A model generated the notes under the pieces. That model worked only from the letters and a program-made list of their open reading frames with translations. It did not search any database and was not told the DNA's origin. A stretch of DNA of 24,056 nucleotides, taken from contig CAJMRZ010000003.1 of NCBI GenBank assembly GCA_905215945.1, positions 1-24,056 on the forward strand, written 5' to 3'. This document shows positions 13,543 to 22,508 of this stretch, piece after piece. The first letter of the stretch is position 1, and each line of letters begins with the position of its first letter. This DNA is from an uncultured bacterium. Lineage in GTDB: Bacteria > Actinomycetota > Coriobacteriia > Coriobacteriales > Coriobacteriaceae. The position numbers and the translations under genes are program-made.

Positions 13543-14187
13543 ATGGCTCGCAAAATTACCAAGCGTCAGCAGCAAATTTACGACTTCATCAAGGAATATC
13601 AGCAGGAGAAGGGTTATCCGCCCAGCGTGCGCGAGATGGCTTCTGCCGTGGGCCTTTCCTCCCCCAGCACCGTGCACGCCCACTTATCTGCCTTGGAGGC
13701 GCGCGGGCTGCTCAAGCGCGATGCCACCAAACCGCGCGCCCTGGAACTCTTTAACGAGGACGGTTCCTCTGTCTCAATTTCTAAATCTGACGAGACCACC
13801 GCACCTCGCGGAACGGTCTCACTACCGCTCGTTGGTCGCGTCGCGGCTGGGATTCCCATTCTGGCCGAGCAGAATATCGAAGACACATTTACTATCCCGA
13901 CCGAAATCGCCACTGATCAGGGTTCCTTTATCCTTGAGGTGCATGGGAGCTCAATGATCAATGTCGGCATCTTCAATGGCGATTACATCATCGTCCGTGA
14001 ACAAAAGAGTGCCATGAACGGCGAAATCGTCGTGGCCATGATTGATGGTTCAGCGACCGTCAAGACGTTCTACAAGGAGCAGGGACGCGTACGCCTACAG
14101 CCTGAGAATGACACCATGGAGCCTATCTATGCAACGAATCCCGTTATCTTGGGCAAAGTCATCGGCTTGATGCGCCGGTTCTCGTAA
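13543..14187 (+). CDS. lexA: SOS repressor LexA
   Basis: This 214-residue repressor of DNA-damage genes is inactivated by RecA-stimulated self-cleavage. The N-terminal winged helix (about 1-65) includes TKRQQQIYDFI and PPSVREMASAVGLSSPSTVHAHL. The cleavage site is A102-G103 (RVAAGIP), and the catalytic dyad is S137 (HGSSM) and K174 (ATVKTF), so the protein is complete. I chose ATG 13543 with AGAGG 8 nt upstream; in-frame starts at 13438 and 13522 would run through LexA boxes and lack such spacing. Three LexA boxes lie upstream. The stop overlaps the next start by one base (TAATG). Confidence 0.97.
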   Translation: MARKITKRQQQIYDFIKEYQQEKGYPPSVREMASAVGLSSPSTVHAHLSALEARGLLKRDATKPRALELFNEDGSSVSISKSDETTAPRGTVSLPLVGRVAAGIPILAEQNIEDTFTIPTEIATDQGSFILEVHGSSMINVGIFNGDYIIVREQKSAMNGEIVVAMIDGSATVKTFYKEQGRVRLQPENDTMEPIYATNPVILGKVIGLMRRFS

Positions 14188-14890
14188 TGCAAAAACGCAT
14201 CACCATCTTTGATACCGTCCGCGGGTTTACGATGATTTCAATGGCAGGTTTTCACGCTTGCTACGATCTCGCCTACCTGTACGGTTGGGATATGCCCTGG
14301 TTTACCCAGACTGTCTTTCAAGACATCTGGCGCGCCAGCATCAGCTGGGTATTCTTGTTTATCGCGGGTTGGATGTGCACGCTCTCACGCAACAATATCA
14401 AACGTGCCGCCAAATACGCCTTAGCAGCACTCGTCGTCTGGCTGGCAACAACACTTGTCTCAGTCGATGATTCGGTTAATTTTGGCATATCTACTGCATG
14501 GCCGCATGTACCGGCATCGTGGCGTTGACCGATCCCGTCCTTAAAAAGATATCAGCGAGATGGGGCATGTCCCTATGCCTTGTGATGTTCGCCCTCACCT
14601 GGAGCATCCCCAAAACAATCTACCCTGTCCCCTACCTGGCGTGGCTGGGATTTCCGAGCCCTGGGTTTGTCTCAGGTGATTACTACCCCATCATCCCGTT
14701 TATCTTTATGTATCTTGCAGGATACTTCGCCGCACACATAGCGCAGGGAATCGATAAGACCGTCCTTAGCTGGGCCTACGCCAACTCCCTGCCGGCGCTC
14801 GCCAGCCTTGGACGTTATGCACTACCCTTTTATCTGCTGCATCAGCCCATTATACTGGGCATTTTGGAGCTCGCCTACTCGGTGCGATAA
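14187..14890 (+). pseudogene. DUF1624 / heparan-alpha-glucosaminide N-acetyltransferase-like membrane protein, frameshifted
   Basis: The first part (14187 to about 14487) encodes MQKRITIFDTVRGFTMISM followed by GFHACYDLAY, several transmembrane helices and VNFGI. It then runs into an unrelated tail and stops at 14528. The second part, in another frame from about 14490 to 14890, continues with YCMAACTGIVALTDP and ends with LGRYALPFYLLHQP, the usual C-terminal signature of this acyltransferase family. Adding one base at GGCATATCTAC (about 14485-14495) rejoins the halves into a protein of about 234 residues. It is therefore a one-base deletion, a sequencing error or, less likely, recoding; no slippery run is present. 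It is coupled to lexA by a 1-nt overlap and overlaps the hflX end by 16 bp. An undisrupted version would be a membrane-bound acyltransferase. Confidence 0.85.
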
Positions 14891-16164
14891 CGCTCGAGCC
14901 GCGGTGCGACACGAGCCGGCAGTTTCGCCACAATACGAACGCCATCCTCAAGATATTCCTCATGCAAAAGGGTCCCCTGCTCATGCACGAGTGTAATGAG
15001 CGCACCTTCACGATATGGAATGTCGGCTGAAAGCAGTACATCGGTGGCAGCTGCCTCGCGAGCAATGCGATCGACGAGATCGTCGAGCCCCTCGCCCGTT
15101 TGGGCCGAGAACAGAACGGCTTCCGGAAAACGACGACGGAAACTTAATCGATCAACGCTATCGAGAAGATCGATTTTATTGAATACGGTCAGCGTTAGGC
15201 GCTCTCCGGCGCCGATCTCATCAAGCACGCGGTCGACAGCCTCCAGCTGTCGCTCATAGTCCTCGTCAGACGCATCTACGACTTTGAGAATTAGATCGGC
15301 ACCCAACACCTCGGACAGCGTCGATTTAAAGGCATCGACAAGACCATGCGGCAGCTTTTGAATAAAGCCGACGGTATCGGTAATCGTCATTCCGCGACCG
15401 CCGGGCAGGCGATACGAACGCGTCGTCGGGTCGAGCGTAGCAAACAGCTTGTCCTGCGAAAGTACCGTAGAGCCTGTCAGGCGATTGAGCAACGTCGATT
15501 TACCGGCATTGGTATAACCGGCTAACGCGACGCGAAACGCCGGTGACTCAATGCGGCTCTTGGACTGGACATCGCGACGCTGTTCAACCTGCTTGAGCTC
15601 ACGACGAAGCGCAGCGATCTTATTACGAATGAGGCGACGGTCGACCTCGAGCTGACTTTCGCCCTGACCAAAGCGTGAGCCGATGCCGCCGCGCGTCTGT
15701 TCCTTGGCGAGATGGCTCCACATGCCGCGCAGACGAGGCAACAGATATTGAAGCTGCGCCAGCTGTACCTGTAGGCGTCCCTCACGCGTCTGAGCATGCA
15801 GGCCAAAGATATCCAAGATCAGTGCCGTACGATCGATAATCTTTACCGGCTCGCCCACGGCTTTCTCCAAATAGGATTGCTGCGAGGGCGTCAGGTCGTC
15901 GTCAAAAATAACGACATCGGCATCCATGCGATGTACCAGACCGCACAGCTCCTCTACCTTACCGGAACCGATAAATGATTTGGGATACGGCTTTACCAAA
16001 CGCTGAGACAAGCGAGCCACGCACTGGGCACCAGCCGTGTGGGCAAGGCGCTCCAGCTCATCGAGCGATCGATCGAGTGGCCATGCATTGTCGCGCCACT
16101 CAACACCAACCAAAATGGCACGCTCGGGCTCGGGTGCCGTGGGAACAAGGGGGAAACGAGCCAT
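14875..16164 (-). CDS. hflX: ribosome-associated GTPase HflX
   Basis: This 429-residue protein acts on stalled or stressed 50S/70S ribosomes, splitting them in characterised relatives. The N-terminal HflX domain includes KPYPKSFIGSGKVEEL and DDDLTPSQQ (about 57-95), then GRLQVQLAQLQYLLPRL and TRGGIGSRFGQGE. The GTPase domain has G1 GYTNAGKS (216-223), G3 DTVGF (263-267) and G4 NKID (329-332). The start overlaps the miaA stop by one base (TAATG), so it is translationally coupled. The 3' end overlaps the convergent DUF1624 pseudogene by 16 bp. Position after miaA is the classic arrangement (hfq is missing between them, as in most actinobacteria). Confidence 0.96.
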   Translation of the reverse strand: MARFPLVPTAPEPERAILVGVEWRDNAWPLDRSLDELERLAHTAGAQCVARLSQRLVKPYPKSFIGSGKVEELCGLVHRMDADVVIFDDDLTPSQQSYLEKAVGEPVKIIDRTALILDIFGLHAQTREGRLQVQLAQLQYLLPRLRGMWSHLAKEQTRGGIGSRFGQGESQLEVDRRLIRNKIAALRRELKQVEQRRDVQSKSRIESPAFRVALAGYTNAGKSTLLNRLTGSTVLSQDKLFATLDPTTRSYRLPGGRGMTITDTVGFIQKLPHGLVDAFKSTLSEVLGADLILKVVDASDEDYERQLEAVDRVLDEIGAGERLTLTVFNKIDLLDSVDRLSFRRRFPEAVLFSAQTGEGLDDLVDRIAREAAATDVLLSADIPYREGALITLVHEQGTLLHEEYLEDGVRIVAKLPARVAPRLERYRTE

Positions 16165-17102
16165 TAGGCAGCCTCAATACGATGCAGGATATCAGCAACG
16201 ACCTCATCGATCGTACATTCATCCATATCAAACCACGCGATACGGTCATCGCGCTTAAACCACGAAAGCTGACGTTTGGCATAGCGCCGCGAACGCATCT
16301 TAATGAGTTCGCGAGCCTCATCCATGCTCGTCACGCCATTGAAAGCATCGATGATCTCTTTATAGCCAATTGCCTGCATCGAAGTCAGGGCATCTCCCAG
16401 CCCCTGGTCCATAAGACCGCGAACCTCATCAACAAGACCCTGCTCAAACATCACATCGACACGTAGGTTAATGCGTTCATAGAGCACCTCGCGATTTCGC
16501 GTCAGGCCAAACCATAACGCATGATAATGCTCGCGCGGAACACTAAACTGCGACTTTTGTTGCGCATAGGAAACGCCATCATCGTGCATTTCGAGCGCGC
16601 GAATCACACGCCGCACGTTATGCGGATGAATAACAGCAGCTGATTCTGGATCGCGCTCGGCAAGCAGGGCATGCAGTTCTTCCTCGCCAATACGCTCGGC
16701 AAGCTCCTGATACCCCGCGCGACGATCGTCCTCAAGCTCGCCCGAGGGAAAATCCATCTCATCCAGGGCGGCCTTGAGATACAAGCCTGTGCCCCCGCAA
16801 AACACCGGTAGGCGGCCCTCGCCAAGCAAACGCTCAACATGCGCGCGAGCGTCAGCCTGATAAAGCGCAGCAGAATATGCCACACCCGGCTCTACAATGT
16901 CGACGAGACGCAGCGGCGCCGTACACTCATCGGGCGCCATCTTTGCGGTACCGATGTCCATGCCGCGATAGATTTGCATCGCATCGCACGACAGCACTTC
17001 GGACGAAAGACGAGCGGCCAAACGGTCGGCAACATCACTCTTACCAACCGCCGTCGGACCGACGATCGCAACGGCGGAAAGACCTGCCCCGGGAGAAACC
17101 AT
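16164..17102 (-). CDS. miaA: tRNA dimethylallyltransferase
   Basis: This 312-residue enzyme transfers dimethylallyl from DMAPP to N6 of A37 in tRNAs reading UNN codons. The P-loop GPTAVGKS is at 15-22, followed by SCDAMQIYRGMDIGTAK, the DMAPP/tRNA binding segment (VFCGGTGLYLKA), and RRYAKRQLSWFKRD near the C-terminus. The length is normal. The start codon overlaps the miaB stop by one base and its stop overlaps hflX by one base. MiaB then methylthiolates the same nucleotide, so the two enzymes act in sequence. Confidence 0.97.
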   Translation of the reverse strand: MVSPGAGLSAVAIVGPTAVGKSDVADRLAARLSSEVLSCDAMQIYRGMDIGTAKMAPDECTAPLRLVDIVEPGVAYSAALYQADARAHVERLLGEGRLPVFCGGTGLYLKAALDEMDFPSGELEDDRRAGYQELAERIGEEELHALLAERDPESAAVIHPHNVRRVIRALEMHDDGVSYAQQKSQFSVPREHYHALWFGLTRNREVLYERINLRVDVMFEQGLVDEVRGLMDQGLGDALTSMQAIGYKEIIDAFNGVTSMDEARELIKMRSRRYAKRQLSWFKRDDRIAWFDMDECTIDEVVADILHRIEAA

Positions 17103-18478
17103 TAGCGCGGCTCGCCCACAACGGAGCCGGACAAATACCAGGTCTTGGCAACGTCAACGTCAACATCAACGATCTTGCCAACAAGCTGATCGATGCTGTA
17201 ACCCTCGGGGATAGGCGCATGCACGGTCTGATTCTTGGGACTCTTGCCCAGCAGGACCGCGTCGTTCTTTTTACTCGTTCCCTCAATGAGCGCCGGAACC
17301 ACAGTATGAAGTTCACCCTGGTTATACTCATGTGCCGTGGTCTCGATAACCTTAACCAGGCGGTTGAAACGCTCGAGAATAACCTCATGCGGCGTAGGAT
17401 CGTCAATCTCTGCGGCCGGGGTACCGGCGCGCTTGGAATAGATGAAGGTATAGGCCTGAGCATAGCGGACCGTCTCGGCAAGTGAGAGCGTCTGCTCAAA
17501 GTCTTCTTCAGTCTCGCCCGGGAAGCCAACGATAATGTCAGTCGAGAGCGCGATATCGGGCATGCGGTTGCGAATGCGATCGACCAGGCCCAGATAGTCC
17601 TCGCGTGTATAACGGCGATTCATCTCTTTGAGGATCCGTGTCGAACCTGACTGGACGGCCAGGTGCAACTGCGGCATAACGGCAGGCGTCTCGGCCATGG
17701 CGTCGATGGTCTCGGGGAGCAGATCCTTGGGATGCGAAGACGTAAAGAAGATGCGCTCCACACCCGTATCGCCCACGGCACGCAGCAGATCGGCAAAACG
17801 CGGCTTGCCAAACAGATCGCGACCATATGAGTTAACGTTTTGGCCCAGCAGCGTAATCTCACGCACGCCCTGGCGCACCAAACCGGTCACCTCGTCGACA
17901 ATCTCCTCGAAGGGGCGACTTTTTTCGCGACCGCGCACGTACGGCACGATGCAATAGGTGCAGAAATTATTGCAGCCTGTCATGATGGGCACCCAGGCGT
18001 GATACTGGGTCTCGCGATGCCACGGCATGCTCATGGCATCCGTATCCTCATGCTCATTGGTGCGGATATGACGCTTACCATCAAGGAACGCCTCGGCAAT
18101 GAGCTCGGCCACATGTGCGATGGAATGCGTGCCAAAGATGACATTGACGTTATCGACGTTGGTGAGCAGGCCCTCTCCATCACGCTGCGCGATGCAGCCG
18201 CCCACGGCAACCACACGCTTGCCCGAAGGCGAAGGCGGCAGGCTTTTGCAGGAATTGCACTGACCGTACAGGCGAGTATCGGCGGCCTCACGCACACAGC
18301 ATGTCATGAAGACAACGATATCGGCATGCTCGGGATCGAGCGCCATGAGGCAGCCATACGAATCAAGCAGACCGCTCACACGCTCGGAGTCGTGCTGATT
18401 CATCTGACAGCCAAAGGTGCGGATAAAGTAGGTTTTACCGGCAAGAATATCGCGTACGGAACGCTGGTCCATGTGCAT
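17102..18478 (-). CDS. miaB: tRNA-2-methylthio-N6-dimethylallyladenosine synthase
   Basis: This 458-residue radical-SAM methylthiotransferase converts i6A37 to ms2i6A37. The N-terminal domain binds one iron-sulfur cluster with C24 (TFGCQMN), C60 (MTCCVRE) and C95 (VGGCIAQR). The radical SAM cluster is C169-x3-C173-x2-C176 (CNNFCTYC), followed by VPYVRGREKSR. A TRAM domain ends the protein. In the first cluster motif MTC replaces the more usual NTC. The start is ATG 18478 or 18472 (MHM), the second having better spacing to AGGA. It is coupled to miaA by a 1-nt overlap and lies 39 bp after spoVS. Confidence 0.97.
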   Translation of the reverse strand: MHMDQRSVRDILAGKTYFIRTFGCQMNQHDSERVSGLLDSYGCLMALDPEHADIVVFMTCCVREAADTRLYGQCNSCKSLPPSPSGKRVVAVGGCIAQRDGEGLLTNVDNVNVIFGTHSIAHVAELIAEAFLDGKRHIRTNEHEDTDAMSMPWHRETQYHAWVPIMTGCNNFCTYCIVPYVRGREKSRPFEEIVDEVTGLVRQGVREITLLGQNVNSYGRDLFGKPRFADLLRAVGDTGVERIFFTSSHPKDLLPETIDAMAETPAVMPQLHLAVQSGSTRILKEMNRRYTREDYLGLVDRIRNRMPDIALSTDIIVGFPGETEEDFEQTLSLAETVRYAQAYTFIYSKRAGTPAAEIDDPTPHEVILERFNRLVKVIETTAHEYNQGELHTVVPALIEGTSKKNDAVLLGKSPKNQTVHAPIPEGYSIDQLVGKIVDVDVDVAKTWYLSGSVVGEPR

Positions 18479-18517
18479 AAGTCCTAACGATGGGGAGCGA
18501 AACGAGGCAAGCAGAAG

Positions 18518-18835
18518 CTATGCCACAGGCTTAACATCATCCATGACGACGTTATCCATAGCAGCTCGATTGATCTGGTGAACGTAGATAGAAAGGCGGA
18601 TGGCCGTGCGCGACTCCCCGTTAATGAGGATGTCGGAGAACACAGGCGCGCAGGAAATATCAAAACCGGTTGGAATCAAAAAACCGCGCGCGATAGCAAC
18701 GGCCTTAATGGCCTGGTTGACAGCACCGGCACCGACACACTGGATGTTGACGGGTACACCATCCTTGACCATGCCGGCGATGGCGCCGGCAACGGACGCG
18801 GGCGATGATTTGCTTGATACCTTCAGGCAATCCAT
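18518..18835 (-). CDS. spoVS: stage V sporulation protein S family (SpoVS, Alba-like)
   Basis: This 105-residue protein has the conserved LKVSSKSSPASVAGAIAGMV start, VGAGAVNQAIKAVAIARG core and FSDILINGESRTAIRLSI end of SpoVS. The family has an Alba-like fold thought to bind nucleic acid. It carries about 18 more C-terminal residues than the usual 86-residue family. ATG 18835 has AGGAG 7 nt upstream; a longer upstream frame lacks this. Coriobacteriia are not known to sporulate, so it must act elsewhere. It sits in a run with rny and a GHKL ATPase, which hints at an RNA-related function (inference). Confidence 0.93.
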   Translation of the reverse strand: MDCLKVSSKSSPASVAGAIAGMVKDGVPVNIQCVGAGAVNQAIKAVAIARGFLIPTGFDISCAPVFSDILINGESRTAIRLSIYVHQINRAAMDNVVMDDVKPVA

Positions 18836-18885
18836 GAAGAAACTCCTGCGTTTAAAAGTACGTTTTAACTGCAATAACTTTATCG

Positions 18886-18903
18886 TACCGAGTGGACTCG
18901 GTA
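18886..18903. promoter_or_regulatory. 18-bp dyad between GHKL ATPase and spoVS
   Basis: TACCGAGTGGACTCGGTA has perfect 8-bp arms around a central GG. The loop is too short for a good RNA hairpin, so a DNA-protein operator is more likely. The 74-bp gap it occupies is the longest inside this run of genes and may hold a secondary spoVS promoter. Confidence 0.4.
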
Positions 18904-18909
18904 AAGGCA

Positions 18910-19995
18910 CTATTCCTCTTTGGCAAGATCGAAGGTCACGGTGATTCGATCACGCGAAACACGGATCTTTGGGTCGCCGCAAAGATTGAGATAGTACCGG
19001 GCGGCAAGGTCATTAAAGTCGCGCTCCACAGCACGCGAAAACTGTGCCATGTCATCCTTGGCAATACGCAGCCCACGACGATCCTTCGCGAGATCGACAG
19101 GAGCCGGCGCATGCGAGGATGAGTCACGCTCGCGCAGCAGACGCGCAGTCACACCGCGAACGGGCTTAATCTGCCCTGCCAAAATGCGATGGGCCGTGCG
19201 CTCGGACATCTCAAGACCCAAACCCGAACAAATACGAATAAAGTCCTCGGCATCAGAGGCAAGGCCTAAACGATCGACAACCGGAAGCTCGCTCTCATCA
19301 TCAATAAACAGGAGACGAGACGTATCGAGCCGACTTGACGCCTGAGCATAAAGGGTCGCGGCAATCTCAGACGGAGAACCAAGATAGACATCGCAACCAC
19401 GCAACTCCTCGAGCGCAAACTCACAGGCAGCGCGAATAATATTATGCGGACCGCGAGCACAGACATAACGTCCGTCCTCATCCTTGACGGCCTGGGGCCA
19501 GCTGGACTGATCGGCACGCTCGCTGAGGCGGTCGGCCGCAACGCTCACCTTAAAGGCTGAGCCAAGATCGACACCAGACGTGACCACGCGGGCCTCGTCG
19601 GTGTTCTGCTTGATCGAAAACAATGCCATGCCACGACCGTGAACGCCCCAACGGTCCATCTTCATGCTCTCGAGCTTTGAGGTAACGCGAGCATCGAAGA
19701 TTCGCTCTTGCATATCCTGCGGAACACCCGAGCCGTTATCCAGAAAGACAAGCGTGCGGACGCCATCTTCCTTGGTCGTGGCGAGATAGACCTTGTCGGC
19801 GCCGGCATCGCGAGCATTACGGAGCATTTCGATGACGATATCCTCGACATGCTGAATGTCGTGCTTTGCCTGGCGCCGCTCGGCCTCCGAAACGCGGAGG
19901 CGGACATACCCCTCGCCAAGGTTCTCCTCGACGCGAAGGTTGCCCTCCCCCGACATCGACGCGATAAATGAGATGAGCTCGTTCGCGTCGCTCAT
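18910..19995 (-). CDS. GHKL-type ATPase of unknown function
   Basis: This 361-residue protein has an N-terminal Bergerat ATP-binding fold. The N-box is E56-MLRN60-ARDAGA, G1 is D86-NGSG (86-90) and G2 is GVHGRGMAL (117-125). These motifs resemble MutL/Hsp90/TopoVI-type ATPases more than sensor kinases, and no His-phosphorylation region is seen. The C-terminal 200 residues are not recognisable; they include a cluster of basic residues at RGVTARLLRERD. ATG 19995 lies one base after the rny stop, so the pair is tightly linked. The function is unknown. A role with RNase Y and SpoVS is inferred from context only. Confidence 0.85.
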   Translation of the reverse strand: MSDANELISFIASMSGEGNLRVEENLGEGYVRLRVSEAERRQAKHDIQHVEDIVIEMLRNARDAGADKVYLATTKEDGVRTLVFLDNGSGVPQDMQERIFDARVTSKLESMKMDRWGVHGRGMALFSIKQNTDEARVVTSGVDLGSAFKVSVAADRLSERADQSSWPQAVKDEDGRYVCARGPHNIIRAACEFALEELRGCDVYLGSPSEIAATLYAQASSRLDTSRLLFIDDESELPVVDRLGLASDAEDFIRICSGLGLEMSERTAHRILAGQIKPVRGVTARLLRERDSSSHAPAPVDLAKDRRGLRIAKDDMAQFSRAVERDFNDLAARYYLNLCGDPKIRVSRDRITVTFDLAKEE

Positions 19996-19996
19996 A

Positions 19997-21547
19997 TTAT
20001 TTAGCGATATCGACAGCGCGGCTCTCGCGAATCACGACGACGCGCACCTGACCGGGATACTCCATCTCTTCCTCGATCTGATGGGCGATATCGTGAGCCA
20101 GAACCGTGGACTGGGCATCGGAGATCTTGTCCGGCTGAACCATGACATGGACCTCGCGACCAGCCTGCATGGCATAGGTACGCTCGACGCCGTCATGGGA
20201 GTTGGCGATCTCCTCGAGCTTCTCAAGGCGCTTGATGTAGTTCTCGGCAGACTCGCGACGGGCACCGGGGCGAGAGGCTGAGACAGCATCGGCGGCCTGC
20301 ACCAGGACATCGAGCACCGTGTTGGGGTCGACATCGGCATGGTGAGCCTCGATAGCGTGGACGATAACGGGCTTCTCGCCATAACGACGGGCGAGCTCGG
20401 CGCCGATGACGGCATGCGGGCCCTCGACGTCGTGGTCAATTGCCTTGCCCAGGTCGTGAAGCAGACCGGCGCGCTTGGCGGTCACAACGTCCAGGCCAAG
20501 CTCGGAAGCCATCACGCCGCAGAGATCAGAGACCTCGAGGGAGTGCTGAAGCACGTTCTGACCAAACGAGGTACGGTAGCGCAAGGCACCAAGGGTCTTG
20601 ACGATCTCGGGGTGCAGGTCGTGGATGCCAGTATCGAAGGCAGCCTGCTCGCCAGCCTCGCGCACGCGCTGCTGAACCAGGTCGGCAGCCTTGTGATACA
20701 TCTCCTCGATGCGGGCAGGGTGAATGCGGCCGTCGGCGATGAGGTTCTCGAGGGCGACACGGGCGGTCTCACGACGGACCGGGTCGAAGCTCGAAAGAAC
20801 GACGGTCTCGGGCGTGTCGTCGATCACGAGGTTGACGCCGGAAACCTGCTCGAAGGTGCGGATGTTGCGACCCTCGCGACCGATAATACGGCCCTTGAGG
20901 TCATCAGAGGGAATGTGCACGGAGGTAACGGTGACCTCGGCAGTGTGGTCGGCAGCGCAGCGCTGAATCGCCAGGGACAGAATCTCCTGGGCGGTCTTGT
21001 GGCACTCGGCGCGAACCTGCTGCTCGGACTCGCGAATGATCGTGGCGGCCTCGTGGGTGACCTCGCCGCGAACCTTATCGAGGAGCTCCTTGTGGGCATC
21101 CTCGCGGGTAAGGTCGGCGATACGCTCGAGCTCGGAGGTCTGCTTTGCGCAGAGCTCCTCGAGCTCACGGGAGCGCTTCTCGACCTGACCGGCCTGACTG
21201 GACAGCTGATGCTCGCGCTTGTCGAGGGCGTCGTTGCGGCGATCGAGCGACTCCTCGCGCTGCATCACGCGGTTCTCGAGCGTACGAATCTCGCTCTTAC
21301 GCTGCTTGTCCTCGGCCTCGGCGGCCTGCTTGTTCTTGATGATCTCCTCTTTAGCCTCGAGCAGAGCCTCTTTTTTGAGGGTCTCGGCCTGACGCTTTGC
21401 ATCGCCGATCAGGGACTCAGCCTGTGCGTGTGCCGACTGGATCTTTTCGTCGGCCTCGTGAAGACTACCCTGCTTGGCGGTGCGCATGTAGGCAATGGCG
21501 GCGATGGCACCTAAAACGATGCCAACGAGCGCTGCGATGATGGGCAT
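19997..21547 (-). CDS. rny: ribonuclease Y
   Basis: This 516-residue membrane-anchored endoribonuclease initiates mRNA decay. The order is: transmembrane helix (about 2-20), a long charged coiled coil (about 25-195), a KH domain with [12 protein letters not shown] (219-230), and an HD domain with [15 protein letters not shown] (His364-Asp365) and HAIEAHH. The length is typical. I chose ATG 21547 with AAAGGAG 5 nt upstream; a GTG at 21553 overlaps the ribosome-binding site. A good promoter is 167 nt upstream and the leader contains hairpins. The GHKL ATPase follows by one base. Confidence 0.97.
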   Translation of the reverse strand: MPIIAALVGIVLGAIAAIAYMRTAKQGSLHEADEKIQSAHAQAESLIGDAKRQAETLKKEALLEAKEEIIKNKQAAEAEDKQRKSEIRTLENRVMQREESLDRRNDALDKREHQLSSQAGQVEKRSRELEELCAKQTSELERIADLTREDAHKELLDKVRGEVTHEAATIIRESEQQVRAECHKTAQEILSLAIQRCAADHTAEVTVTSVHIPSDDLKGRIIGREGRNIRTFEQVSGVNLVIDDTPETVVLSSFDPVRRETARVALENLIADGRIHPARIEEMYHKAADLVQQRVREAGEQAAFDTGIHDLHPEIVKTLGALRYRTSFGQNVLQHSLEVSDLCGVMASELGLDVVTAKRAGLLHDLGKAIDHDVEGPHAVIGAELARRYGEKPVIVHAIEAHHADVDPNTVLDVLVQAADAVSASRPGARRESAENYIKRLEKLEEIANSHDGVERTYAMQAGREVHVMVQPDKISDAQSTVLAHDIAHQIEEEMEYPGQVRVVVIRESRAVDIAK

Positions 21548-21582
21548 GCTCACTCCTTTTTATGGATTCGTTACACAACAAA

Positions 21583-21608
21583 GCGAACCGTCCTTACGAA
21601 CGGCTCGC
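21583..21608 (-). other. hairpin in the rny leader (possible attenuator or recX terminator)
   Basis: On the minus strand GCGAGCCGT and ACGGTTCGC form a 9-bp stem with one G-U pair and an 8-nt loop, followed by TTTGTTG. A second, smaller hairpin (CTCATC/GATGAG, 21670-21684) followed by TTTGTTTAT lies upstream. Both are downstream of the predicted rny promoter, so they lie in the rny leader as well as beyond the recX stop. Confidence 0.5.
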
Positions 21609-21713
21609 GACATTTGAGTAATATGGGCGCAGCTTATGCGGGTCGGATACAGATAAACATATAAACAAACTCATCACAGATGAGCACATATCACAAAGCA
21701 AATGACAGTGTTT

Positions 21714-21742
21714 ATCGTACGTTGAACCACAACAACTGTCAA
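21714..21742 (-). promoter_or_regulatory. rny promoter
   Basis: On the minus strand there is TTGACA (21742-21737), a 17-nt spacer, and TACGAT (21719-21714). The match is 6/6 and 4/6. The start would be near 21707, giving a leader of about 160 nt before rny. Confidence 0.65.
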
Positions 21743-21804
21743 ATAAATGGCCCCAGTACGGCGGCTAAAACGCGGTGAACGGCAGGACCACAAAACGCAT
21801 ACGC

Positions 21805-22497
21805 CTAAACCGCACATTCCTCGCATTCGGCATCGAGACGTGCCTTAACGGCATCGGCGGCGATGTGATACGAGAAGCCCTTGCCCATCAAAAACCGAAC
21901 CAGTTTTTCGAATCCGCGCGTCTCTGGAACACGCCGCTTGGCGAGCAGGGCTGACGCACGCGCCAAATCGTCTTCGACGGCAAAATAATCCTCGGGATAA
22001 CCGGGAATGTCATCGAGCACAACATGACGTCGCTTGAGCTCGGTCTCGATTTTGCGCTGTCCCCAACCGCGCCGCTTGCGTTCCTCGATAAAGTACGAGC
22101 AAAAGCGGTTCTCGTCTAAAAAGCGATACTCGGTGGCGCGCTCGACGGCGAAATCAATCGCGGGCTGGCGAAAGCCGTAGCGAGCCAACTTGTCACGGAC
22201 CTCACCCGTCGCATGGTCGCGGCGCGATAACATCTCGGTCACCATGGTAAGTGCACATTTACGCTCGATGAGCTGCACCGCCTCACGAAAGTTGTCCCAA
22301 TCACAGGGAAGATCGGGGCGGTTTTTGACATACAGCCGCGCGACCCGCACGGGAATCCAAATGGACCGCTCAAAACCGCCCTCAAGCTCACAATCGATAT
22401 GTGCGCAAGGCTTTTTGGACGCATACCCGCTCGAGAACGAGGAGGCCGCCTTCTTATCGGGAAAGACGACCGTGGCCTCGGTCACCGTATACGACAT
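21805..22497 (-). CDS. recX: regulatory protein RecX
   Basis: This 230-residue modulator of RecA filaments has the family's repeated three-helix modules: TMVTEMLSRRDHATGEVRDK, then YRFLDENRFCSYFIEERKRRGWGQRKIETELKRR, which is the most diagnostic segment, then RGFEKLVRFLMGKGFSYHIA. The N-terminal 75 residues are an extension that shorter RecX proteins such as that of E. coli lack. It starts 11 bp after the recA stop, so it is co-transcribed with recA from the SOS promoter, as is usual. Confidence 0.95.
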   Translation of the reverse strand: MSYTVTEATVVFPDKKAASSFSSGYASKKPCAHIDCELEGGFERSIWIPVRVARLYVKNRPDLPCDWDNFREAVQLIERKCALTMVTEMLSRRDHATGEVRDKLARYGFRQPAIDFAVERATEYRFLDENRFCSYFIEERKRRGWGQRKIETELKRRHVVLDDIPGYPEDYFAVEDDLARASALLAKRRVPETRGFEKLVRFLMGKGFSYHIAADAVKARLDAECEECAV

Positions 22498-22508
22498 GAG
22501 CGTAACCG

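Noticed and set aside
20339..21514. A 391-codon open frame on the plus strand
   Set aside because: It is antisense to rny. The Leu/Gly/Val-rich composition mirrors the coiled coil and HD region, and no ribosome-binding site is present.
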